A model generated the notes under the pieces. That model had not been told where the DNA came from, searched no databases, and worked only from the letters and a program-made list of their open reading frames with translations. Shown here in pieces: positions 46,301 through 53,300 of a stretch of DNA of 64,000 bases (position 1 is its first letter; each line of letters opens with the position of its first letter). Location: contig NC_064044.1 of assembly GCF_932526225.1 (NCBI RefSeq), forward strand, positions 749,001 through 813,000, given 5' to 3'. This DNA is from Nematostella vectensis. Lineage: Eukaryota; Cnidaria; Anthozoa; Actiniaria; Edwardsiidae. A program made the position numbers and the translations under genes.

Positions 46301-46853
46301 TCTCTTCAGACCCTGAGAATTTCTAACCTTGTCTTAATTTTCCCTTCAAACCCTGAGAATTTCTAACCTTGTCTTAATTTTCTCTTCAGACGCTGAGAAT
46401 TTCTAACCTTGTGTTAATTTTCTCTTCAGACCCTGTGTGGAATTTCTAACCTTGTCTTAATTTTCTCTTCAGACGCTGAGAATTTCTAACCTTGTGTTAA
46501 TTTTCTCTTCAGACCCTGGGAATTACGACATCCCACGAAGTCCCGATAACGAATACGACGTCCCCCCTATCGACACCGGAGACAACGAAAATGGCGATTA
46601 CGATGTCCCAAAATCTCCTGAAGACGTCCAGAGTTCTACCGAAGATGTCCCGAGTTCTTCTAAACAGGAGCTACCGAACTATGACATGCCTCTTACGACA
46701 CCTGCAAAAGCATCGAATAATTCAAAGAGCTCGCCGAAAGGCGACCAATCAACTGATATACCCGACTATCCTCCGACAAAATCCCAACGGATACCTAGCA
46801 AGCATTTTGAACCCAACGAGGAGAAAGACACTCGGCCATCCGTATTGGTTTGA
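31275..46853 (+). CDS. Trefoil-Frizzled-TM-tyrosine kinase receptor (11 exons, 731 aa)
   Basis: Type I receptor tyrosine kinase. Eleven exons join without a stop (2196 nt). In order: signal peptide (1-26), P-type trefoil domain with six Cys (30, 41, 51, 56, 57, 67), Frizzled cysteine-rich domain (about 72-222), TM helix (241-264) followed by RRQMRKR, and a kinase with GEGHFG (329-334), VAVK (Lys356), HRDLATRN (Asp463), DFG (481-483) and activation-loop Tyr489/493/494. After APE, the C lobe has the CW-x(6)-R motif. The tail has YDxP tyrosines at 601, 623, 633, 648 and 675. The kinase resembles the ROR/MuSK/Trk/DDR group. The FZ domain suggests a Wnt-like or lipid-modified ligand. I know no vertebrate counterpart with a trefoil domain. 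All catalytic motifs are intact. Confidence 0.88.
31354..32214. other. Intron 1 of the trefoil-FZ kinase, unique part
   Basis: AT-rich, with no exon or element recognised before the 25-bp array begins. Confidence 0.5.
32215..33548. repeat. 25-bp minisatellite, about 53 copies
   Basis: Units GCAACTCGTTTTATTTATCT plus AGTGT or AGTGC. Each unit gives TCTAGTGTGCAACTCG, which resembles the trefoil exon acceptor and start TTTTAGTTTTCAACTGCTCG. So it may be a decayed acceptor duplication. Confidence 0.95.
33587..33719 (+). CDS. Trefoil-FZ kinase exon 2, trefoil (P-type) domain
   Basis: 133 nt, phase 1 to 2, with acceptor TCTTTTAG and donor GTAAGT. It encodes [14 protein letters not shown], then [20 protein letters not shown]. 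The C-x(4)-CCWD core and six cysteines mark a trefoil domain. Confidence 0.88.
33720..34212. other. Intron 2 of the trefoil-FZ kinase
   Basis: Unique sequence, no tandem array. This is one of few introns in the gene without a junction-linked repeat. Confidence 0.5.
34213..34525 (+). CDS. Trefoil-FZ kinase exon 3, Frizzled CRD main part
   Basis: 313 nt, phase 2 to 0, with acceptor CATGTAG and donor GTACTA. It encodes [20 protein letters not shown], then [20 protein letters not shown], then [19 protein letters not shown]. The cysteine spacing (C...C-x(8)-LC...PC...C-x(3)-C) is that of FZ domains. The exon end and donor are repeated about 38 times downstream. Confidence 0.9.
34503..36345. repeat. 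48-bp minisatellite, about 38 copies, carrying the FZ exon donor
   Basis: Units CAGCCGCTCAACCAGGTACT plus AGAGACTGTTGCCACGGTAC plus CATCGTAT. Each unit repeats the exon 3 end CAGCCGCTCAACCAG with its GTACTAG donor. The first repeat is open in the exon frame, so the donor at 34574 would add 16 aa. Later units often carry TAG. A 14-unit block is itself duplicated with period 677 bp (34865 to 35542). Confidence 0.96.
36430..36958. repeat. 30-bp minisatellite, about 17 copies, next to the exon 4 acceptor
   Basis: Units CCTTTTTCTTCGTGTTATAT plus AGTCGTCTGG. Each has a pyrimidine tract plus TTATATAGGCGTCTG, like the true acceptor and exon start TTTTATACAGGCTATCGG at 36950-36967. Confidence 0.92.
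36960..37104 (+). CDS. Trefoil-FZ kinase exon 4, end of FZ domain and stalk
   Basis: 145 nt, phase 0 to 1, with acceptor TATACAG and donor GTAAGT. It encodes [20 protein letters not shown], then [14 protein letters not shown], then [10 protein letters not shown]. Confidence 0.85.
37085..37290. repeat. Three decayed copies of the exon 4 end and donor
   Basis: GGTTTTTCAGTAAGTACACA (true donor) is echoed by CGATTTTTCAGTAAGTACAC with a donor at 37178 and by GGTTCTTTTCAGTACACGGG at about 37225-37245. TGTATCAGTTATAT also repeats. Confidence 0.85.
37336..37680 (+). CDS. Trefoil-FZ kinase exon 5, TM helix and kinase P-loop
   Basis: 345 nt, phase 1 to 1, with acceptor TTTCCAG and donor GTACCT. The TM segment [20 protein letters not shown] lies at 241-260, followed by basic RRQMRKR. 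A juxtamembrane region precedes [15 protein letters not shown]. Confidence 0.92.
37681..38210. other. Intron 5 with short local duplications
   Basis: Contains four degenerate units of TTTATCCATGGCATTATAATTTG (37760-37940) and a 60-bp direct duplication (TGTTATATCATCTTCTTATA at about 38075 and 38138). Confidence 0.6.
38211..38314 (+). CDS. Trefoil-FZ kinase exon 6, VAVK lysine
   Basis: 104 nt, phase 1 to 0, with acceptor TTGACAG and donor GTATTA. It encodes [20 protein letters not shown] then ELKEEFYQE. Lys356 is the ATP-binding lysine. Confidence 0.92.
38395..38850. repeat. GTCGTACCATGTCGTACCGTGAT-type minisatellite
   Basis: Short mixed units (9-23 bp) of ATGTCGTACCRTG with ATGTCGCCCTATATCGTACC blocks. 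Intron 6. Out-of-frame open stretches are artefacts. Confidence 0.93.
38885..39084. repeat. About 22-bp repeat leading into the exon 7 acceptor
   Basis: About 9 units of ACACATGTTTTACACACATC plus TA. The true acceptor is CACTTGTTTTACAG, so the unit looks like a copy of the pyrimidine tract. Confidence 0.85.
39085..39262 (+). CDS. Trefoil-FZ kinase exon 7, N lobe
   Basis: 178 nt, phase 0 to 1, with acceptor TTTACAG and donor GTGAGT. It encodes [20 protein letters not shown], then [20 protein letters not shown]. It has the HPN-x-VKLL and GDL-x-x-YLR kinase motifs. Confidence 0.93.
39434..39488 (+). pseudogene. Decoy copy of the exon 8 acceptor and exon start
   Basis: CTTTGTAGTGTTTCTATCCA plus AGGAAGACCTG repeats the true exon 8 acceptor and first 25 bp (39634-39665). 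The decoy then runs CTGATATGCATAGTAGCTGAGCAGG, a diverged form with an extra piece. Confidence 0.88.
39489..39612. mobile_element. Palindromic MITE of about 124 bp
   Basis: Begins GGGCCGGGTTTCTAG and ends CTAGGAACCGGCCC, with AACCCAGGGATAAATGCC on one side and its reverse complement GTATTTATCCCTGGGTT on the other. The arms pair nearly along their whole length. It sits exactly between the decoy and the true copy of the exon 8 acceptor. A half copy occurs at 8205-8250. Confidence 0.85.
39640..39827 (+). CDS. Trefoil-FZ kinase exon 8, catalytic loop and activation loop
   Basis: 188 nt, phase 1 to 0, with acceptor TTTGTAG and donor GTGCGT. It encodes [20 protein letters not shown], then [14 protein letters not shown], then [19 protein letters not shown]. 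It contains HRD, DFG and the Y-x-x-x-YY activation loop. Confidence 0.95.
39948..40225. repeat. 18-bp minisatellite, about 15 copies
   Basis: Units GTGTGTATACAGTCACAT, with CACGTG and CATGTT variants. Intron 8. Multiple false frames arise on both strands. Confidence 0.95.
40390..40645. repeat. About 110-125 bp repeat, 3 copies, duplicating the exon 9 acceptor and exon start
   Basis: CATGCTGCCTATCCGCTGGC occurs at about 40409, in altered form at 40503, and in the true exon at 40627. Between copies lie ACCCTAACCC/CCCAAACCC telomere-like tracts and a T/C-rich acceptor ending TGACAG (40486 decoy, 40611 true). Confidence 0.92.
40612..40791 (+). CDS. Trefoil-FZ kinase exon 9, C lobe with APE motif
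   Basis: 180 nt, phase 0 to 0, with acceptor GATGACAG and donor GTAACG. It encodes [20 protein letters not shown], then [20 protein letters not shown], then [15 protein letters not shown]. Confidence 0.95.
40800..41097. other. Intron 9, AT-rich start
   Basis: Runs of ATATTACTATAT-type repeats at 40800-40970, then about 120 bp of unique sequence before the 27-bp array. Confidence 0.6.
41098..43170. repeat. 27-bp minisatellite, about 76 copies, with a 15-bp palindrome per unit
   Basis: Units GGTATACAGTATACCCTTGA plus TATGGTC. GGTATACAGTATACC is an inverted repeat around a single A, present in most units. Several units have a TA deletion or GGTACACAG. Intron 9; the many frames on both strands are artefacts. 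Confidence 0.96.
43231..43420 (+). CDS. Trefoil-FZ kinase exon 10, end of kinase and first YDxP
   Basis: 190 nt, phase 0 to 1, with acceptor TTTTTTAG and donor GTATAT. It encodes [20 protein letters not shown] then [19 protein letters not shown], then NYDTP. CW...R closes the kinase fold. Confidence 0.93.
43385..43508. repeat. Copies of the exon 10 end and donor region in intron 10 (first cluster)
   Basis: CGGGACGACTTGCCAGATGG plus TGCAACTCCAG (exon end) and the following TTACGGGATCC/GGGATACATCCCGAAAC phrases recur at about 43475-43505, 44990-45115 and 45955-46015. These are decayed tandem copies, later split by two transposons. Confidence 0.8.
43511..44853 (+). mobile_element. Tc1/mariner-like (DDE_3) transposon with about 525-bp inverted repeats
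   Basis: Flanked by TA on both sides (43509-43510 and 44854-44855). It starts CACCTTTTG and ends CAAAAGGTG. The left arm (43511 to about 44035) is the inverted repeat of the right arm (about 44325-44853) with moderate divergence. The middle holds only the 3' part of a transposase. Intron 10 of the trefoil-FZ kinase. Confidence 0.85.
44064..44351 (+). pseudogene. Transposase C-terminal remnant, DDE_3/IS630-Tc1 type
   Basis: Reads [20 protein letters not shown], then a stop (TAA at 44184), then in the same frame [20 protein letters not shown], then [16 protein letters not shown] and TGA at 44349-44351. [11 protein letters not shown] carries the third catalytic acidic residue of this transposase superfamily. 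The first two catalytic Asp are absent, so it cannot work. Confidence 0.82.
44985..45136. repeat. Exon 10-derived repeat copies (second cluster)
   Basis: GTTGGGACGACAAGCCAGAT plus GGTGCAACTCCAGGAATATT is a close copy of the exon 10 end and donor region, with GG in place of GGT at the donor. A more decayed copy (GGGACAACAGATGGTGCAAAG) follows. Confidence 0.82.
45146..45952. mobile_element. MULE-like DNA transposon with 9-bp target duplication
   Basis: Terminal inverted repeats of about 90 bp begin TTCCCTGCTAGCAGAGGCCT. The 9-bp direct repeat GGGATCTTT flanks the element at 45137-45145 and 45953-45961. Removing the element restores the ACGGGATCTTTACGG phrase found in sister repeat copies. A 9-bp duplication is typical of the Mutator superfamily. 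No transposase is present. Confidence 0.85.
45467..45745 (-). CDS. Unrecognised 92-aa frame inside the MULE-like element
   Basis: ATG-initiated frame with basic N-terminal [10 protein letters not shown] and then [16 protein letters not shown] and [15 protein letters not shown] do not recognise it. It could be a captured host fragment or chance. No splice or promoter evidence. Confidence 0.25.
   Translation of the reverse strand: MNQTPVSSPLRKKKTTVQFQSLKTSLKRLNNKRSKDEFCLVCVINFKTSGQASFFNVNIAQLDSKKMLQNFLVNLDQLFPEEYAKPVGRLTR
46085..46520. repeat. 40-50 bp minisatellite, about 9 copies, duplicating the last-exon acceptor
   Basis: Units CTTCAGACCCTGGGAATTTC plus TAACCTTGAGTCTTAATTTT plus CT. Each contains CTCTTCAG followed by ACCCTGGGAATT, the true acceptor and first 12 bp of exon 11. 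In the reading frame a decoy acceptor would give TTC TAA, a quick stop. Confidence 0.95.
46513..46853 (+). CDS. Trefoil-FZ kinase exon 11, YDxP tail and stop
   Basis: 341 nt, phase 1, with acceptor CTCTTCAG and stop TGA at 46851-46853. It encodes [20 protein letters not shown], then [13 protein letters not shown], then [11 protein letters not shown] and a low-complexity S/T/P/E/K end. It has four YDxP sites here, plus one in exon 10. Confidence 0.9.
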
Positions 46854-46867
46854 TAATGACAACAAAC

Positions 46868-46998
46868 TTGAATGACTTTTATAACATCGAATGACGTCTA
46901 GAATAACGAATGACGTCTAGAATAGCCAATGACGTCTAGATTAGCGAACGACGTCTAGAATTGGGAATGACGTCTAGAATAGCGAATAACGTTTCGAA
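46868..46998. repeat. 20-bp repeat in the 3' UTR, about 6 copies
   Basis: Units GAATGACGTCTAGAATAGCG just after the kinase stop codon. Each unit holds a TGACGTC element. Confidence 0.9.
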
Positions 46999-47283
46999 TA
47001 GCCATCCCCCAAGGTTCCTGGTGGTTCAGGTCTTTTTTTTTAAATAGTTAGCCTGTTAATAGATACTTTGTGTGCAGTTATAATAATTCCTATAAAAAGC
47101 TGTTTATAATCGTTTATCGATGAGCTGTGTTTCCTGATCTCTTTCCCTTGTGTGGGATTCTGCGCGTTTTGTTGAGAGGGCTGGTTCTGCTGTTTTTCCT
47201 TGTTTGATTTGAAATTTGCCAAAAACCTGAGCTATGATTGGCTGAAGGGCCAGGGGGGAGGGATCCCCCCTTTATGAAAAGGC

Positions 47284-47289
47284 AATAAA
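47284..47289 (+). terminator. Possible polyadenylation signal of the trefoil-FZ kinase
   Basis: AATAAA 431 bp after the stop codon. Position is plausible, but the motif is common by chance. Confidence 0.35.
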
Positions 47290-50190
47290 TATTGGGGACG
47301 GCTTTTTTCATCCACGGTGCCCAAACAATTAGTGAGTCAAATATCGGTGGACCTTACTTAGCCTTTAACAAGTTGTCTACTTCACTCTTGGTTGCAATTG
47401 TTTGTTTAAAAAGAGTCTAAGGACGCTGCTGGCAGTCTTGGAAAAGAACGCTTTTTGGCGGTCAAGGGGCGTAACCCCCCCCCCCCTTTTTTTTTACAAG
47501 AAATGATACGTCAATCACAAGGCAGACGAATGTAGAGAGGATATATTGCAGGAAATGTATGAAGATGAACAGAAAAAAGAATTCATTTTTTAAACACATC
47601 CATTAATATTTCTCCCCAGCAAGCCAGTAAAATATAGGTCAAAACACCAAAACGCTAGAAAAGACCGTCCGGCGGGCTCACTAGAGCATGGTAGTTATGT
47701 TTACATCATCGCATTATTCCCTCGCGGTGAGAATGTCCGGAGAACAATAGGCATTCTGCGCGATGACAACTAAGCATCCCCAGACCCGGATACTCGAGGA
47801 TTCATCGAAGGCATAGAAGACTTTAAAAAGCGCATCCAAGTTATGTACGTAAGCAATGTCATAGAATTGACTTCCGGACTTCCGTAGTAAAAACATCAAC
47901 TTTAATCTCTGACCAATTCGTAAACAAATGCTTAAACTCTGAAACATTTCTCATAAAAAATACACTAAATTCCGAACTACAAATAGGGAAAGGCAAACAT
48001 TATTATTATGCGCTCCATCAGCTCCCATTTTACAGCCATCAGCCACAATAATCAATGCTAATACCTTTATTAGAAGCGATCTGCCCTGCGCAAAATAACT
48101 CAGGAGTGAAAAAAGAACTGAAAATAAAAATGCCATTGAAAATAAAAATACAACGTCTATTGAGAACCGAAAGTGGCCTTTGGCCGTGTGTGTGGGTACG
48201 GGCCTGAATTTTAATGTCCTAAGAAAGTTACATTTTTATTTTTTTTTCTATACCTTTGAAGGGAGATGTTACGTTATCCGGTTTTGTATAACTTCCGGTG
48301 ACCTCACACACCACATGTGCGGACGATGCTGGTGCGAGTGTAGACTTGTAGATAGTTTCGAGATAATAAATAGAGTCGTCTCTTATGACCGTCTTGGTGT
48401 TCTTTCTTCGCTCTTCTTTGTTCCCTCAGCTAAGAAACGGTACACTTTTTTTTATAAGAACGTCTTATTTTCAGTTGAGGCTGGGCCGTGCTTTTTGGGA
48501 TATTTTAAGGCTTAAATGTTTTTAAATTTTAGTGTACATAAGAATAAAATACCCAATGAATAATAAGAAAGAGAATTACACTATGATCAATAGCAATAAT
48601 AGGTTGTTCCTATGAGCACAATTTGATTCTACTAGAACGCATCGATCTAGTTCCGATTCTAGGACCATTCTTTGACGGCTCTTGGTCTACCTGGGTCCTG
48701 GAACTGGACCAGCATCGATCAGGACTAAAAAATGAGTCTTGGTATGTACTTAGCATTTGGTGGAATCTCAGGCTAAACGTTGTTATAAAAAAAGGTTCTT
48801 TTTATAAATAAAAAAAGAGTGTACAGAATGTTGCCATGCGACCCTGGAACGGAGATCACTGATTGAAACGTACTTCCGCTTTCGCTTATTTCCTAACCGG
48901 AAGTTCTTCATGAATGTGTGTCACTCCAAATAGTGAGGAAATATACACGAAGCTTCAGTGTGACGAGCTTCCGCGTCCTGAGGTCGCTTTTCTACAGAGG
49001 AAATAATCAAAGCAGTGTATACAAGGTTGGTGAGTCTAGGCGTAACTTAACTCTTGGGACGTTTAATAGTAGCCCTTTTGGCTGTAATAGAGTGCTGTAA
49101 GTGAACGCCGTTGACGAAATATTTCCGATGTATCTTCAGCCTTTTGTCATTTTATAGTCGCGTTGCTTTTAATATCCTGGTTGGAGGTGCCTGGTTGCCG
49201 AACAAATTACGCTCCATTTAATCTTTCAATTTTAGCTCCCTTTCTCGACGATTTTCTCCTGTAGGGGGAATACTTGAGCTTTATGATGATTTCGATACAA
49301 CATAGCCTGCATGCTTGCTGGATTAAATTTCATTTAGTGCGGCTTACTCATATGTCAAAAGGCATCAGACATATTCAATTGACTTTTTATTTATCTTTTT
49401 ACTGGCAGTACAACGAATCCGAAGCCAGCTTTAAATATTTGTACTGCTGAGTTTTATGCGGTTACTGTATATCACCACAACATTGCGAAATCCAATTTCA
49501 TCCCGTTAAAGACATGATATAACTCTACTGCAGTTTATCTGTGGAACTGTTTTGAGTGTGGAGAAGAAAAGAAAGGGAAACTAGTTTAAATAATTCCACA
49601 ATAAAAAAGAGCATTTTTTATCACCCAACCATACTTACTTAATAAAGGGGGGAGGGCGGGTCTTGTACGGGAACCGTGAGGAAGGGGAGAGGGGGGGTGT
49701 AATCACCGTACGAAATGTGCCGCTGAAACATTGATAGGGGTGTTATAATGGGTGTTATAGCTTGGGCATATAACTAAAGTTATTTATCTTGGAGATGGAG
49801 ATAATAGGATATCTATCCTGAAACGAGTAAGTGATATATTTCATTACTCTCTTACCTGAATGGATAGAGATTTCTCTCTCGCATGAATCAGATAAATTCT
49901 TAAGTAGAATGTCATTAATCCTTTTTATAACCAGATTTCCGAGGTTTCGGGGTATTCAGGTTTGCGCAAATGTTTGTCCTTTGTGTTAAACAAGGCATCT
50001 CATGCCAGCATGACAGAGGGTCTATATCTGGGACTTGTTAAATATGTTTATGTTCTCCTCAGCATACTATTGACGACAAATGTACGAAGAAAACATTCAG
50101 ATAAGCGGGGAAAATCTTTTATTTCAGTTCTGTTTTTCTACTCAGCTATCGATTTTTTTATCGTGTATAATTGGAGTATGCATACTACAA

Positions 50191-50212
50191 TACCCCCCCC
50201 CCCCCCCCCCCC
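50191..50212. repeat. Poly-C tract
   Basis: About 22 consecutive C, 80 bp upstream of the first ROR-like coding exon. Confidence 0.95.
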
Positions 50213-50292
50213 TTCCCTCAATAACAACTATCTTTTCTTTGCTTTTTGCGTACTATTCTATCCTTGGCTGATTTGTCTGTTTCGTCCAGGTT

Positions 50293-50362
50293 ATGACCAA
50301 TAGCGACTATAGCTGGTGTCCGGGATTCCTGGCAGTCGTACTTGTGGTGATTGGCATTCCAG
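50293..50362 (+). CDS. ROR: ROR-like exon 1, signal peptide
   Basis: ATG at 50293, three bases after a possible acceptor TCGTCCAG (50282-50289). It encodes MTNSDYSWCPGFLAVVLVVI then GIP. Donor GTAATA at 50363, phase 1. A weak but usable signal sequence. Confidence 0.6.
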
Positions 50363-53300
50363 GTAATAAATTGAATGAAAGAACCGGTCACCGAGCCCGT
50401 TGAACCGGTCAGTGAACCCGTCCAATACATCAGTGAGCCGTTGGACGGTATGTTAACGCTTGTTTTTTTTTGTTTTTTTTTTTTACAGGCTCCAATTCAA
50501 GGTAATTATCAACATTCATGCGCGTTTATAGGTATCATATGGAAAAGCATGGTATTTTTTATTACTATCCTTGCAAGCATAATACCAATTATTACCACCC
50601 TTGTTTTTTTTTTATCTGACAGTTGTGTTCAAGTTTATCCTAACGTCTGGAAGAATGATTACTTTTGCAACAGCTATGTGGCGTACCCCAAAGGTTATTG
50701 CTCGTCCATAATCGGAAATGCATACGTCTACGGCTCCACAGCGTATCAACAGCAAACAGAGAAAGCAATGGAGCGATTCGCCTTCGTTAAGTCAGTCATG
50801 GAAAACCTCTACGGTGAAATGATACGCGAGTCGTGCATGGAGGTGTTTAATGTGTCGTACTGTCACTGGAATTTCCCACGATGCGACTACACAACAGGTG
50901 AGACGGAAAGAGAAGCTTACTTGAGACTTGGTTAGGGCAGCGTTTAGTTTGGAGCCCTCGATAGAGCAGGTGGTATGTTTGTTAAAGAGAAGCTTACTTG
51001 AGCCTTGTTTAGGGCAGCGTTTAGTTTGGAGCCTTCGATAGAGCAGGTGGTATGTTTGTTAAACAGAGGGGCTCATTGGGCGGGGAGAAGGGCTACAGAA
51101 AGATGAGGGGCTCATTACAGCTTTTACGCCATATCAAGTAGGACCCGTAACACATAATATTATGCTTTTCAAGGGAGACTAAGAAGTGCGCGAATTTGTC
51201 GAGAGACCTGTGAATATTTGATGAAGACATGCGATAGGGAGTTTGAGATGGCGAGGAACTTTAACAAGATAAACCAGGGTCGATGGCCCTATGAATGGAC
51301 TATTATGGACTGTGATAACGACATGATTCGGCCCAAAAGAAACGGCGGGGATGCGCCTAGCTGCTTCTACATTGAGGACTTAATAAGTAAGTATCCATGA
51401 CAACAGACATTGAGGACTTGATAAGTAGTTATTCAAGACAACAGACATTGAGGACTTGATAAGTAAGTATCCATGAGAATAGACATTGAGGACTTGATAA
51501 GTAAGTATCCATGAGAATAGACATTGAGGACTTGATAAGTAAGTATCCATGAGAATAGACATTGAGGACTTGATAAGTAAGTATCCATGAGAATAGACAT
51601 TGAGGACTTGATAAGTAAGTATCCATGACAACAGACATTGAGGACTTGATAAGTAAGTATCCATGACAACAGACATTGAGGACTTGATAAGTAAGTATCC
51701 ATGACAACAGACATTAAGGTCATAAAGGCTGGTGCACGAACCACCCATGGGCCGCTAATAGGTTATTTCTGATTGAAGACCGCCAAATACTATCCCTTTT
51801 CATATGATACCAATGATTCATTAAAGACCGTCAAATACTATCCTTTTCATTTGATATATATTTATAATTGAAGACCATCAAATAATATCGCTTTTCATAT
51901 AACGTCTATGACTGAAGACCGTCAAATACTATCCCTTTCATATGATGCCTATGACTGCCCACCCCACCCCTCCCATCCATCTTCCGCTAATGACAAGGTA
52001 ATGCGTCCCTTTTTATTCTGTTATTTTAATTAATTTTGGCGCTCTTTGTAGCCGACCATGGCTCACATCCCCGTATTTCTTTCAGCCGAGGTGGATAAAC
52101 TGAGAGCGACAGGTAAGAAACAGCAAAAATATGCTTTAAATAAGTTGAAGGAGAGAAGATGTACGACTATATTAGACCTTATCCATATCTCTAAAAAATA
52201 TAAACACTATCAGCTATATTAGACCTTATCCATATCTCTAAAAAATATAAACACTATCAGCTATATTAGACCTTATCCATATCTCTAAAAAATATAAACA
52301 CTATCAGCTATATTAGACCTTATCCATATCTCTAAAAAATATAAACACTATCAGCTATATTAGACCTTACCCATATCTCTAAAAAATATAAACACTATCA
52401 GCTATATTAGACCTTACCCATATCTCTAAAAAATATAAACACTATTAGCTATATTAGACCTTACCCATATCTCTAAAAAATATAAACACTATTAGCTATA
52501 TTAGACCTTACCCATATCTCTAAAAAATATAAACACTATTAGCTATATTAGACTTTACCCATATCTCTAAAAAATAAAAACACTATTAGCTATATTAGAC
52601 CTTACCCATATCTCTAAAAAATATAAACACTATTAGCTATATTAGACCTTACCCATATCTCTAAAAAATATAAACACTATCAGCTATATTAGACCTTACC
52701 CATATCTCTAAAAAATATAAACACTATTAGCTATTTTAGACCTTATCCATATCTCTAAAAAATATAAACACTATCAGCTATATTAGACCTTACCCATATC
52801 TCTAAAAAATATAAACACTATTAGCTATATTAGACCTTACCCATATCTCTAAAAAATATAAACACTATTAGCTATATTAGACCTTATCCATATCTCTAAA
52901 AAATATAAACACTATCAGCTATATTAGACCTTACCCATATCTCAAAAAAATATAAACACTATCAGCTATATTAGACCTTACCCATATCTCTAAAAAATAT
53001 AAACACTATTAGCTATATTAGACCTTACCCATATCTCTAAAAAATATAAACACTATTAGCTATATTAGACCTTACCCATATCTCTAAAAAATATAAACAC
53101 TATTAGCTATATTAGACCTTACCCATATCTCTAAAAAATATAAACACTATTAGCTATATTAGACCTTACCCATATCTCTAAAAAATATAAACACTATCAG
53201 CTATATTAGACCTTACCCATATCTCTAAAAAATATAAACACTATTAGCTATTTTAGACCTTATCCATATCTCTAAAAAATATAAACACTATCAGCTATAT

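Larger units (their letters stand above)
46999..50289. other. Intergenic region between two FZ-domain receptor genes
   Basis: Mostly unique. C run at about 47477-47486 followed by T run; G-rich tract at 49645-49700. Two CCGGAAGT/ACTTCCGG-type ETS-like sites lie near 48290 and 48895, so the ROR-like promoter and a 5' noncoding exon may be around 48.3-49.1 kb (inference). No coding exon recognised. Confidence 0.4.

Noticed and set aside
48180..48515. 111-codon plus-strand frame between the two receptor genes
   Set aside because: No domain, no splice context, and composition like the surrounding AT-rich intergenic DNA.
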